Shown in pieces: positions 33,480 through 42,096 of a DNA stretch of 64,000 nt. Both the position numbers and the translations under genes were made by a program. The notes beneath the pieces are model-generated. The model made no database searches. It was not told the origin of the DNA and saw nothing but the letters and a program-made list of their open reading frames with translations. This DNA comes from Peptoniphilus_A sp001811425 (GTDB lineage Bacteria; Bacillota; Clostridia; Tissierellales; Peptoniphilaceae): assembly GCF_001811425.1 (NCBI RefSeq), contig NZ_KV804685.1, positions 135,629-199,628 on the forward strand, read 5' to 3'. Each line of letters starts with the position of its first letter. Within the stretch, counting starts at the first letter, position 1.

Positions 33480-35342
33480 TTGTTAGATTTAAGAGAAAGG
33501 CTTGACCAACTTCCAGATAAACCTGGAGTTTATATTATGAAAAATGAATTAGATGAGATAATTTATGTTGGCAAGGCCAAGTCTCTTAGGAAGAGAGTGA
33601 GACAGTACTTTGGGTCTTATGGTAAGTCTTCCAAAAAAGTTGCCAGCATGGTCTCAAAAATTCATGATTTTGAGTACATTATTGTAGAAAATGAAGTGGA
33701 GTCCCTTGTCCTTGAGTCCAATTTAATCAAGGACAATCTCCCAAAATACAATATTCTCTTGCGTGACGACAAGCAGTATCCTTACATCAAGGTAAAGGTC
33801 AACGAGAGATTTCCTAGAGTTATGAAGACAAGAAGGATTTTAAAGGATGGGGCAAAATATTTTGGGCCCTATCCCGATGTCTTTGCAGTAAATGAATCAA
33901 TCGAAAGCTTTGAGAGACTTTACCCTCTAAGGACCTGCAATTTGAATTTAGAAAATGTTGAAGAAAAAAATTATAGGCCTTGTTTAAATTATTACATTGG
34001 AAAATGCCTTGGACCCTGCATAGGAAATGTAAAGGACCAAGATTATAATGTCATGGTAGAGGAAGTCTTAAGTTTTCTTTCAAGTTCTGACAACAAATTA
34101 ATAGATAAGCTTCATGAAAAGATGATGGATTATTCAAGAAATCTTGACTATGAAAATGCTGCTGATATTAGAGATAGAATTAAAAATTTAGAATACTTAA
34201 AGGAAAGACAACTTATAAGTGATCCTGAAGCTCGCGATGACAAGGACATAATCGCCCTTGCCAAGGGAATTGACGAAGTTCTCATCCAAATTTTCTTTTT
34301 CAGAAATGGGAAAATTATTGGCAGAGAGCATTATATGATAAGGGATTATTACAATGACAGCTACGAGGAAATTTTTTCTTCATTTTTAAAACAGTTTTAC
34401 ATTGGAGCATCCTATATTCCAAAGGAAATTATTATAGAAGAAAAGCCCATGGATATTAAGGTGCTAGAAGATTGGCTAAGTGAAAAGAGAGGCAATAAAG
34501 TTACCATAACTGTTCCAGTAAAGGGCGACAAAAAAGAATTAGTGAGAATGGTCAAGAGAAATGCCCTTGACATGATTGAAAAGTATGGCGATAAGTATAA
34601 AAAGCGTGCTGAATCAAATAGGTTGGCACTAGAAGAGATAAAAGATTTAATTGGTCTAAGCCGAAGACCAAGGCGAATAGAAGCCTATGACATTTCAAAT
34701 ATTTCAGGTGTTGAGTCTGTTGGGTCTATGGTTGTTTTTGAAGATGGAGATGCAAAAAAGAGCGACTACAGAAAATTTAGGATAAAAAGTGTCATAGGTC
34801 CTGATGACTATTCCAGTTTAAAGGAAGTAATTGAAAGAAGATTTAGAAGAGGGGTAGAAGAAAAGAAAGAGGACAAAAATTCTTCCTTTTCAAATTTTCC
34901 AGACCTTATAATGATGGATGGCGGCAAGGGTCAAGTAAATGCTGCAAAGGAAATTCTCGATAAATTAAAGTTAAATATTGAAATTTGTGGACTTGTCAAA
35001 GATGACTTTCACAGAACTCGTGGCATTATTTATAGCAATGAGGAATTTAATGTTGATTTAAATTCCAGAGCCTATAAAATGATTTACAAGATCCAAGAAG
35101 AAGCTCATAGGTTTGCAATAAATTATCATAGAAATCTCAGGTCCAAAACAATGTTTAAGTCAGAGCTTGACGATATAAAATTAATAGGACCAAAGCGAAA
35201 GGAAAATTTGTTGAAACACTTTAAATCCATTGACAAAATAAAAAAAGCAAGCATCCAGGAGCTTATGGAAGTTGAGTCAATGAACGAAAAAAGCGCAGAA
35301 TCACTTTATGAACATTTTAGGAGAGCAAAAAATGGGAGTTAA
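33480..35342 (+). CDS. uvrC: Excinuclease ABC subunit C
   Basis: Makes both incisions in nucleotide excision repair with UvrA and UvrB. 620 residues, full length. The GIY-YIG nuclease is at the start (PGVYIMKNELDEIIYVGKAKSLRKR, in parts GVYIMKN and IYVGKAKSL). A UVR motif (about residue 205-235) follows, then the RNase H-like nuclease half (EAYDISNISGVESVGSMVVF and MMDGGKGQVNAA) and C-terminal helix-hairpin-helix repeats. TTG start at 33480 directly after the peptidase stop, with GAGG 8-9 nt upstream. The end overlaps hprK by 11 nt. Confidence 0.96.
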   Translation: MLDLRERLDQLPDKPGVYIMKNELDEIIYVGKAKSLRKRVRQYFGSYGKSSKKVASMVSKIHDFEYIIVENEVESLVLESNLIKDNLPKYNILLRDDKQYPYIKVKVNERFPRVMKTRRILKDGAKYFGPYPDVFAVNESIESFERLYPLRTCNLNLENVEEKNYRPCLNYYIGKCLGPCIGNVKDQDYNVMVEEVLSFLSSSDNKLIDKLHEKMMDYSRNLDYENAADIRDRIKNLEYLKERQLISDPEARDDKDIIALAKGIDEVLIQIFFFRNGKIIGREHYMIRDYYNDSYEEIFSSFLKQFYIGASYIPKEIIIEEKPMDIKVLEDWLSEKRGNKVTITVPVKGDKKELVRMVKRNALDMIEKYGDKYKKRAESNRLALEEIKDLIGLSRRPRRIEAYDISNISGVESVGSMVVFEDGDAKKSDYRKFRIKSVIGPDDYSSLKEVIERRFRRGVEEKKEDKNSSFSNFPDLIMMDGGKGQVNAAKEILDKLKLNIEICGLVKDDFHRTRGIIYSNEEFNVDLNSRAYKMIYKIQEEAHRFAINYHRNLRSKTMFKSELDDIKLIGPKRKENLLKHFKSIDKIKKASIQELMEVESMNEKSAESLYEHFRRAKNGS

Positions 35343-36243
35343 ATTAAAATATATAGTTGAGGAATTAAATTTTGAAATTATTCACAAATCAACTGATTAC
35401 GATGAAATTGAAATTAAAAACAGCGATATAAATAGACCAGGCCTTCAACTTTGTGGCTACTATTCAAAATTTGTAAAAGATAGAATACAGCTTATTGGCA
35501 CACAGGAGTGGCATTATATAAATTCATTGAATGATGAGGAAAAATTTTCTACTTTGGAAAAATTATTTAAGTACAACATACCAGTGGTTGTATTTTCTAG
35601 AAATAATATGATCTTTCCACAAGCAAAATTTTTGGCTGAAAAATACAATGTCACAATAATAAGAAGTCATGATACAACTTCAAAAATATTTAGCAAAATA
35701 ATTTCTTTAGTTGATGAGGCACTGGCTCCAACTACAAGAATGCATGGAGTTTTACTTGACATCTCGGGCATTGGTGTTTTAATAACTGGAAGAAGCGGAA
35801 TAGGAAAGAGTGAAACAGCCCTTGATTTAATTTCCAATGGTGCAAGGCTCATTTCTGACGACTCAGTCATCATAAAAAATATTGACAAAAAATTAATAGG
35901 AAAGTCTCCTGATATTACAAAATATTTTATGGAAATCAGGGGAGTAGGAATAATTGATATTCAAAAAATGTTTGGCATAGGCTTTGTCATGGAAGAAAAA
36001 GCAATAGAAGTTGTAGTTAACTTGGAAGATTGGGATGAGTCAAAGGAATACGAGAGACTTGGTCTTGACAATAATTATGAAAACATTTTAGGAATAGATG
36101 TAGTTAAGTTTAATATTCCAGTAAAACCAGGTAGGCATACTGCACTTATTATTGAAGTTGCTACAAAGAATTATAAGCAAAAGGAATTGGGCTACAATCC
36201 AGCTACTGCTCTTAATGAGAGAATGTTAAAAAAATTAAAGTAA
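35332..36243 (+). CDS. hprK: HPr kinase/phosphorylase
   Basis: Phosphorylates and dephosphorylates HPr on serine to link sugar supply to carbon catabolite control. 303 residues. The N-terminal MurF-like domain leads to the P-loop GRSGIGKS (153-160) and the family signature MEIRGVGIIDIQKMFG. The ATG at 35332 has AGGAG and lies inside the last codons of uvrC; an in-frame upstream extension is not supported. The presence of HprK implies a PTS or at least HPr in this organism, though none is in the window. Confidence 0.95.
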   Translation: MGVKLKYIVEELNFEIIHKSTDYDEIEIKNSDINRPGLQLCGYYSKFVKDRIQLIGTQEWHYINSLNDEEKFSTLEKLFKYNIPVVVFSRNNMIFPQAKFLAEKYNVTIIRSHDTTSKIFSKIISLVDEALAPTTRMHGVLLDISGIGVLITGRSGIGKSETALDLISNGARLISDDSVIIKNIDKKLIGKSPDITKYFMEIRGVGIIDIQKMFGIGFVMEEKAIEVVVNLEDWDESKEYERLGLDNNYENILGIDVVKFNIPVKPGRHTALIIEVATKNYKQKELGYNPATALNERMLKKLK

Positions 36244-36248
36244 CTTAG

Positions 36249-36274
36249 AAGAGCACAAGTAAGTGCTCTTTTAT
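36249..36274 (+). terminator. Terminator of hprK
   Basis: AGAGCAC (36250-36256) pairs with GTGCTCT (36263-36269), followed by TTTATTTA. Confidence 0.8.
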
Positions 36275-36325
36275 TTATATTTATAAATGATTAACAAAAA
36301 TTTTATAAAAAAAATATAATTCCAC

Positions 36326-36347
36326 ATTATGAAACACCTTTCATAAT
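36326..36347. promoter_or_regulatory. 9-4-9 palindrome upstream of the PFOR promoter
   Basis: ATTATGAAA and TTTCATAAT are perfect inverted repeats around CACC, 43 nt upstream of the -35. No T run follows on either strand, so an operator is more likely than a terminator. The spacing recalls redox regulators such as Rex, but the half-site differs from the Rex consensus. Confidence 0.55.
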
Positions 36348-36389
36348 TCGCCATTTTCAAATATTTAAAGTCATTTATTAACAATATTA

Positions 36390-36418
36390 TTGAATTTTTT
36401 TAAATTAAGTTCTATAAT
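36390..36418 (+). promoter_or_regulatory. Promoter of the PFOR gene
   Basis: TTGAAT (36390-36395), 17-nt spacer, TATAAT (36413-36418), a strong sigma-A promoter. Confidence 0.78.
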
Positions 36419-36445
36419 ATAAACAGTATGGTTAGTTTATATTAT
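36414..36445. promoter_or_regulatory. 11-bp inverted repeat over the PFOR -10 and transcription start
   Basis: ATAATATAAAC (36414-36424) and GTTTATATTAT (36435-36445) are perfect inverted repeats 10 nt apart. They overlap the -10 box and likely start site and end 4 nt before the AGGAGG, so they could be an operator or a 5' stem that protects the mRNA. Confidence 0.55.
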
Positions 36446-36460
36446 TAATAGGAGGAAAAT

Positions 36461-39400
36461 ATGGCTAAAACATTTAAAACAATGGATGGTAATGAAGCAG
36501 CCGCTCATGTCGCTTATGCGTTCTCTGATGTTGCTTGTATTTACCCAATAACTCCATCATCTCCAATGGCTGAGCACATTGATGCTTGGGCTTCTCACGG
36601 AAGAAAAAACATTTTCGGACAAGAAGTATTGGTTAAGGAGTTACAATCAGAAGGAGGAGCTGCTGGAGCTGTTCACGGTGCACTACAAGCTGGTTCACTT
36701 ACATCAACTTACACAGCATCTCAAGGTTTATTACTTATGCTACCTAATATGTATAAGATAGCAGGAGAATTACTTCCAGGAGTATTCCATGTTGCAGCTA
36801 GAGCACTAGCATCTCACGCACTATCAATCTTCGGTGACCACCAAGACGTTATGGCAGCTAGAGCATCAGGATTTGCACTTCTTGCATCAGGCTCAGTTCA
36901 AGAAGCAATGGACTTAGCTGGTGTAGCTCACTTATCTGCAATCAAAGGTAGAGTTCCTTTTGTTCACTTCTTTGATGGATTTAGAACATCTCACGAAGTT
37001 CAAAAAATTGAAGTACTTAATTACGACGACCTAGCAAAACTTGTTGATCATGATGCAATTAAAGCTTTCAAAGAAAGAGCTTTAAATCCAAATGGATCAC
37101 AAGTTAGAGGTACTGCTCAAAACCCTGATATTTACTTCCAAGAAATTGAAGCTTCAAACAAATACTACACTGATATCGTTGGTATTACTGAAGATTACAT
37201 GAAAGAAATTTCTAAATTAACTGGAAGAGAATACAACTTATTTAACTATTATGGAGCTAAAGATGCAACTGATATTATTGTAGCTATGGGTTCTGTAACA
37301 GAAACAATCGAAGAAGTTGTAGATTATCTAAATGCAAAGGGAGAAAAGACAGGACTTGTTAAAGTTCACCTATACAGACCTTTCTCTATTAAGCACTTAA
37401 TGGAAGCAATTCCTGAAACTGTAGAAAGAATCGCAGTTCTTGATAGAACTAAGGAAAAGGGAGCAGTAGGACAACCTCTTTACTTAGATGTAAGAGATGC
37501 CTTCTACGAATCAGATAAGAGACCACTTATCCTTGGCGGAATTTATGGACTAGGTTCTAAAGACACTAACCCAACTGATATTCTTTCTGTATATGACAAC
37601 CTTAAAGAAGCTGAACCTAAAAATGACTTCACAATTGGTATTGTTGATGATGTAACTCATAAATCACTTCCAATTAAAGAAGAAATTACTACAGAACCGG
37701 AAGGAACAATTAGATGTAAATTCTGGGGATTTGGATCTGACGGTACAGTTGGTGCAAACAAATCAGCAATTAAGATTATTGGTGATAACACTGACATGTA
37801 TGCTCAAGGATACTTTGACTATGACTCCAAAAAATCTGGTGGAGTTACAATGTCTCACTTGAGATTTGGAAAAAACAGAATCACTTCAACTTACCTATTA
37901 ACTGAAACTGATTTTATTTCTTGTTCAAAACAATCCTATGTATATTCTTATGACCTATTGAGAGGACTTAAAAAGGGTGGAAAGTTCTTACTAAATACTA
38001 TTTGGAATGAAGAAGAACTTGAAGAACATCTTCCAGGTTATATGAAGAAATATATTGCAGACAATGAAATTGAATTCTACACAATTAACGCTACAAAAAT
38101 AGCTGCTGAAGTTGGACTTGGCGGAAGAACTAACATGGTAATGCAAGCTGCATTCTTTAATCTTTCTCAAGTACTTCCAATTGATGAAGCTGTTAAACTT
38201 CTAAAAGAAGCTATTGTAAAAGATTACGGCGCTAAGGGTGACGACATAGTAAACATGAACTATGCAGCAGTAGATCAAGGAATTAACGCTCTTAAAAAAG
38301 TAGAAGTAAAAGATTCTTGGAAAAATGCTGATACTACTAAGGACTTCAAGATCAGTGGAGCACCTGACTTTATCAACAACATCCTTATTCCAATGAATAG
38401 ACAAGAAGGTAACGACCTTCCAGTTTCTACTTTCGTTGATATGCCTGATGGAACATTCCCATCTGGAACAAGCCGTTACGAAAAGAGAGGTATAGCTGTA
38501 AATGTTCCTCACTGGAAGATTGAAAACTGTATCCAATGTAACCAATGTTCATTAGTATGTCCTCACGCTGTCATCAGACCTTTCTTAGTTGACAAAGACG
38601 AAAAGGCAAATGCACCTGAAGGATTTGAAACTAAAAAAGCTAACGGCAAGGGACTTGAAGATTATGAATATAGAATTCAAATTTCACCACTAGATTGTAC
38701 TGGTTGTGGAAACTGTGCTCAAGTATGTCCTGCTAAACAAAAAGCTCTTGTAATGTCACCATTTGAAAATGAAATTGATGTACAAGCTGCTAACTGGGAA
38801 TATGCTTCTGAACACATTAAATCTAAAGAAGAAAATATTGAACCAAACAACTTCAAGAACTCTCAATTCCAAACTCCATATCTTGAATTCTCTGGAGCTT
38901 GTGCAGGTTGTGGAGAAACTCCATATGTAAAACTTGTTACACAATTATTTGGAGATAGAATGAGTATTGCTAACGCAACTGGTTGTTCATCAATTTGGGG
39001 CGGTTCTGCACCATCTATGCCATATTGCACTGATGACTGTGGCAATGGACCATCATGGGCTAACTCACTATTCGAAGATAATGCTGAATACGGTTATGGT
39101 ATGGCAGTATCTCAAGAACAAACTAGAAATAGAATTGAAAACCTAATGAAGGAATTTGTTGAACTTAATGTAGATAAGGATGCTAATGAAGCATTTAATG
39201 CTTGGATTGAAGGTAAAGAAGATTACAAGACATCTAAGGCTGCAAGCGCAAAAGTTCTAAAAGTTCTTGACAAAAAATTCGGCAACGAAAAAGCAGATGA
39301 AATTATTGATACTCTAAAGGGTCTTGAAAGATTCTTAATCAAGAAGAGTCAATGGATCATCGGTGGAGACGGTTGGGCATACGACATCGGATACGGTGGA

Positions 39401-39994
39401 CTTGACCATGTTCTTGCATCTGGTGAAAACATTAATGTTCTTGTTCTTGATACTGAAGTATATTCTAATACAGGTGGTCAAGCTTCTAAGTCAACACCAA
39501 CAGCAGCAATTGCACAATTCGCAGCATCTGGTAAGTTAACTAAGAAGAAAGACTTAGGTCTAATGGCTACTACTTATGGTTATGTATATGTTGCACAAAT
39601 TGCTCTAGGTGCTGACAAGAATCAAGCATTTAAGGCTATTAAAGAAGCAGAAGCTTATGATGGACCATCACTAGTTATTGCTTACGCACCATGTATCAAC
39701 CACGGCATTAGAGTAGGTATGGGCTTCTCAATTGAAGAAGAAAAGAAAGCTGTAGAAACTGGCTACTGGCACCTATACAGATTCAACCCTGAACTTAAGG
39801 CTGAAGGAAAGAATCCATTCATCTTAGATTCTAAAGAACCTACAAAACCTTTCAGAGACTTCCTAGATGGAGAAGTTAGATACACTTCACTTAAGAAGTT
39901 ATTCCCTGAAAGAGCTGAAAAACTTTACGAAGTTGCAGAAGAAAATGCTAAGGAAAGATATGCAAGCTATGTAAGTCTTTCTGAAGAAGAATAA
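36461..39994 (+). CDS. nifJ: Pyruvate:ferredoxin (flavodoxin) oxidoreductase, single-chain
   Basis: Oxidises pyruvate with CoA to acetyl-CoA and CO2 and passes electrons to ferredoxin, the central energy step in anaerobes. 1177 residues, all domains fused. N-terminal thiamine-pyrimidine domain (GNEAAAHVAYAFSDVACIYPITPSSPMAEH, in parts AYAFSD and YPITPSSPM), transketolase-C-like domain, gamma domain (EGTIRCKFWGFGSDGTVGANKSAIK, in parts), EKR region, two [4Fe-4S] motifs with first Cys at 690 (CIQCNQCSLVCP) and 746 (CTGCGNCAQVCP), then the TPP domain (GDGWAYDIGYGGLDHVL, SNTGGQASKSTP) with the third-cluster cysteines in CAGCGET and ATGCSS. Codon choice is more uniform than its neighbours, as in highly expressed genes. 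AGGAGG site; monocistronic. Confidence 0.97.
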   Translation: MAKTFKTMDGNEAAAHVAYAFSDVACIYPITPSSPMAEHIDAWASHGRKNIFGQEVLVKELQSEGGAAGAVHGALQAGSLTSTYTASQGLLLMLPNMYKIAGELLPGVFHVAARALASHALSIFGDHQDVMAARASGFALLASGSVQEAMDLAGVAHLSAIKGRVPFVHFFDGFRTSHEVQKIEVLNYDDLAKLVDHDAIKAFKERALNPNGSQVRGTAQNPDIYFQEIEASNKYYTDIVGITEDYMKEISKLTGREYNLFNYYGAKDATDIIVAMGSVTETIEEVVDYLNAKGEKTGLVKVHLYRPFSIKHLMEAIPETVERIAVLDRTKEKGAVGQPLYLDVRDAFYESDKRPLILGGIYGLGSKDTNPTDILSVYDNLKEAEPKNDFTIGIVDDVTHKSLPIKEEITTEPEGTIRCKFWGFGSDGTVGANKSAIKIIGDNTDMYAQGYFDYDSKKSGGVTMSHLRFGKNRITSTYLLTETDFISCSKQSYVYSYDLLRGLKKGGKFLLNTIWNEEELEEHLPGYMKKYIADNEIEFYTINATKIAAEVGLGGRTNMVMQAAFFNLSQVLPIDEAVKLLKEAIVKDYGAKGDDIVNMNYAAVDQGINALKKVEVKDSWKNADTTKDFKISGAPDFINNILIPMNRQEGNDLPVSTFVDMPDGTFPSGTSRYEKRGIAVNVPHWKIENCIQCNQCSLVCPHAVIRPFLVDKDEKANAPEGFETKKANGKGLEDYEYRIQISPLDCTGCGNCAQVCPAKQKALVMSPFENEIDVQAANWEYASEHIKSKEENIEPNNFKNSQFQTPYLEFSGACAGCGETPYVKLVTQLFGDRMSIANATGCSSIWGGSAPSMPYCTDDCGNGPSWANSLFEDNAEYGYGMAVSQEQTRNRIENLMKEFVELNVDKDANEAFNAWIEGKEDYKTSKAASAKVLKVLDKKFGNEKADEIIDTLKGLERFLIKKSQWIIGGDGWAYDIGYGGLDHVLASGENINVLVLDTEVYSNTGGQASKSTPTAAIAQFAASGKLTKKKDLGLMATTYGYVYVAQIALGADKNQAFKAIKEAEAYDGPSLVIAYAPCINHGIRVGMGFSIEEEKKAVETGYWHLYRFNPELKAEGKNPFILDSKEPTKPFRDFLDGEVRYTSLKKLFPERAEKLYEVAEENAKERYASYVSLSEEE

Positions 39995-40035
39995 GATAAC
40001 TAATTTAACTCAATATAAATTTTATAATTATTTGG

Positions 40036-40065
40036 ACTCGCTCAAGGAAACTTGGGCGAGTTTTT
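40036..40065 (+). terminator. Terminator of the PFOR gene
   Basis: ACTCGCTCAAG (40036-40046) pairs with CTTGGGCGAGT (40051-40061) around GAAA, then TTTTT. Strong. Confidence 0.92.
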
Positions 40066-40151
40066 GTATAAATTTTATTTTATATGTGTTAAACTTTTTA
40101 TAAGTTAATATTAGACTTATGCCTTAATCATTGATTTTTTTAATCTTTTGA

Positions 40152-40157
40152 TATAAT
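40152..40157 (+). promoter_or_regulatory. -10 element before plsX
   Basis: TATAAT at 40152-40157, 25 nt before the start. A TTGATT at 40131-40136 is a possible -35 but only 15 nt away. The start of the housekeeping run plsX to at least ftsY. Confidence 0.5.
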
Positions 40158-40182
40158 ATTAAAATTATTACTGGAGGTCAAA

Positions 40183-41169
40183 ATGAAATTAATTTTTGAT
40201 ATAAACGGTGGAGATAATAAATCCGAAATTATTAAGGGTGCAATCGAAGCCTCTAATGAATTTGATACAGATATTATTCTAGTTGGAAGAGAAGATTTTA
40301 TAAAAGAAAATCTACAAGAACTAGATTACAATAAAGACAAAGTTGAAATAGTTGATGCAAAGGAAAATATTGAGAATAATGAAGACCCTGCCTTTGCACT
40401 TAGACGCAAAAAGGATTCTTCAATTGTCATTGCTATGACTTTATTAAAAGAAAAGATAGGCGATGCCTTAATTTCTGCAGGAAGTACGGGAGCACTTTTA
40501 GCAGGTGGCTTATTTATAGTCGGAAGAATTAAGGGAATAAAAAGAGCAGTTTTACCTACAAGTATTCCAGGCTTGAAATCAAACACTATGGTAATTGACT
40601 CTGGCGCTAATATGGACACAAGTCCAGAACTCCTACTAGAGTTCGCAACTCTTGGAGAAGTTTTTCTTAAAGAATATTATAAAATTGATTCGCCAAGGGT
40701 TGGTCTATTAAATGTAGGTAGTGAAGAAGGCAAGGGAAACTCTTTATATAAAGAAACCTATAAGGTCCTTAAGGATAGTTCTATAAATTTTGTTGGAAAT
40801 ATTGAAGCAAGAGATATTATGAATAACGATGTTGACCTTCTTGTCTGCGATGGCTTTGACGGAAATATTTTATTAAAGTCAATTGAAGGTGTAGTTGATT
40901 TTGCTGTAAAAAATGTTTTTCACAGCCTTGAAAATTCAGATCTTGATGATGAAAGCAAAGCTATCTTTAGTAAATTTTTAATGACTAAGTTTAAAAATTT
41001 AGATGCAAAGGAAGTTGGCGGCACAATTCTTTTGGGTATTGATGGAAATATTATAAAGGCTCATGGAAATTCTGATAAGAGAGCAATAAAAAATGCTGCA
41101 AAATATGCTATAAGTATAGTAGAATCTAATGTAGTTAAAAAAATTAAAGATAAGGTGGAAGGTAAATGA
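40183..41169 (+). CDS. plsX: Phosphate acyltransferase PlsX
   Basis: Makes acyl-phosphate from acyl-ACP, the first step of phospholipid synthesis with PlsY. 328 residues. Conserved parts include the start KLIFDINGGDN, SAGSTGALLAGGLFIVGRI, IDSGANMDTSPELLLEFA, LLNVGSEEGKGN, and VCDGFDGNILLKS. Near the N-terminus it reads NGGDN where most members have MGGDxAP, a small departure. Overlaps acpP by 4 nt, consistent with acyl-ACP being its substrate. GGAGG site before the ATG. Confidence 0.94.
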   Translation: MKLIFDINGGDNKSEIIKGAIEASNEFDTDIILVGREDFIKENLQELDYNKDKVEIVDAKENIENNEDPAFALRRKKDSSIVIAMTLLKEKIGDALISAGSTGALLAGGLFIVGRIKGIKRAVLPTSIPGLKSNTMVIDSGANMDTSPELLLEFATLGEVFLKEYYKIDSPRVGLLNVGSEEGKGNSLYKETYKVLKDSSINFVGNIEARDIMNNDVDLLVCDGFDGNILLKSIEGVVDFAVKNVFHSLENSDLDDESKAIFSKFLMTKFKNLDAKEVGGTILLGIDGNIIKAHGNSDKRAIKNAAKYAISIVESNVVKKIKDKVEGK

Positions 41170-41393
41170 AAGAAAGAATTCTAGAAATTATTGCAGAACA
41201 ATTTAATATGGATGTAAGTGAACTTGATGAAGATATGAGCTTTCAAGATGACTTAAACGCTGATTCAATTGAACTTGTTGAACTAGTTATGACTATTGAA
41301 GAAGAATTTGAGACTGAAGTTTCTGAAGAAGATCTAGAAAAATTAAAAACTGTTGGCGATGTTATTGACTATGTAGAAGATTTGGAACAGTGA
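41166..41393 (+). CDS. acpP: Acyl carrier protein
   Basis: 75 residues, acidic, four-helix. The 4'-phosphopantetheine attachment serine is S34 in NADSIELVEL, where most ACPs have DSL. Carries the growing acyl chain for fatty acid synthesis and donates it to PlsX. Starts within the plsX stop codon region (ATGA overlap). Confidence 0.96.
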   Translation: MKERILEIIAEQFNMDVSELDEDMSFQDDLNADSIELVELVMTIEEEFETEVSEEDLEKLKTVGDVIDYVEDLEQ

Positions 41394-41397
41394 TTTC

Positions 41398-42096
41398 ATG
41401 TCTATGGATAATCTAAAACATCTTGAAAAAAAATTAAATTATAATTTTAAAAATAGAGATCTTTTAGAAAAAGCTTTAACTCACAGTTCTTTTATCAATG
41501 AAAATAACATGAAGAGCTTTGAGAGTAACGAAAGGCTAGAATATCTAGGCGATGCAATTCTTGGTCTTGTAATTGGAGAATATTTTTATAAAAATTTTCC
41601 AGAAGACAATGAAGGTTCGCTAACTAAGATGAGAGCTGAATCAGTAAATGAGAAAGTTTTGTTTTTTATTTCCAAAAAGGTAAATCTTGGCGAATATTTA
41701 AAATTTGGCAAGGGAGAAATAAAAAGTGGTGGAAAAAATAGAGAGTCCACTTCCGCTGATGCTCTTGAAGCTTTATTTGGAGCAATTTATTTAGATTCAA
41801 ATTTTGAAAATGTCAAAAAAATTATTTTAGATTTATTTCAAGATTTTTTAGAAAAGGATAGCTATAAGTTATTTAATATTGATTTCAAAACTAAATTTCA
41901 AGAAAAGGTGCAAAAATCTGGCAAAAAAGCTGAGTATAAATTAGTCAGAGAAGAAGGTCCAGACAACGATAAAACTTTCTTTACTGAATTATATTTAGAT
42001 GAAGTTTTAGTTGGAAGTGGCAAGGGAAAAACAAAAAAGGAGTCTCAACAAGAGGCTGCCAAGGATGCCTTTAAAAGGAGAGGGAAAATTGTCTAA
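41398..42096 (+). CDS. rnc: Ribonuclease III
   Basis: Cuts double-stranded RNA in rRNA and mRNA processing. 232 residues. Endonuclease domain with the signature ERLEYLGDAILGLVI and the second acidic site STSADALEALFGAIYLD; a C-terminal double-stranded RNA-binding domain (FKTKFQEKVQKSGKKAEYKL, GSGKGKTKKESQQEAAKDAF). The ATG at 41398 lies 4 nt after the acpP stop and has only a weak ribosome site, so translation is probably coupled. The last bases overlap the next gene. Confidence 0.96.
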   Translation: MSMDNLKHLEKKLNYNFKNRDLLEKALTHSSFINENNMKSFESNERLEYLGDAILGLVIGEYFYKNFPEDNEGSLTKMRAESVNEKVLFFISKKVNLGEYLKFGKGEIKSGGKNRESTSADALEALFGAIYLDSNFENVKKIILDLFQDFLEKDSYKLFNIDFKTKFQEKVQKSGKKAEYKLVREEGPDNDKTFFTELYLDEVLVGSGKGKTKKESQQEAAKDAFKRRGKIV

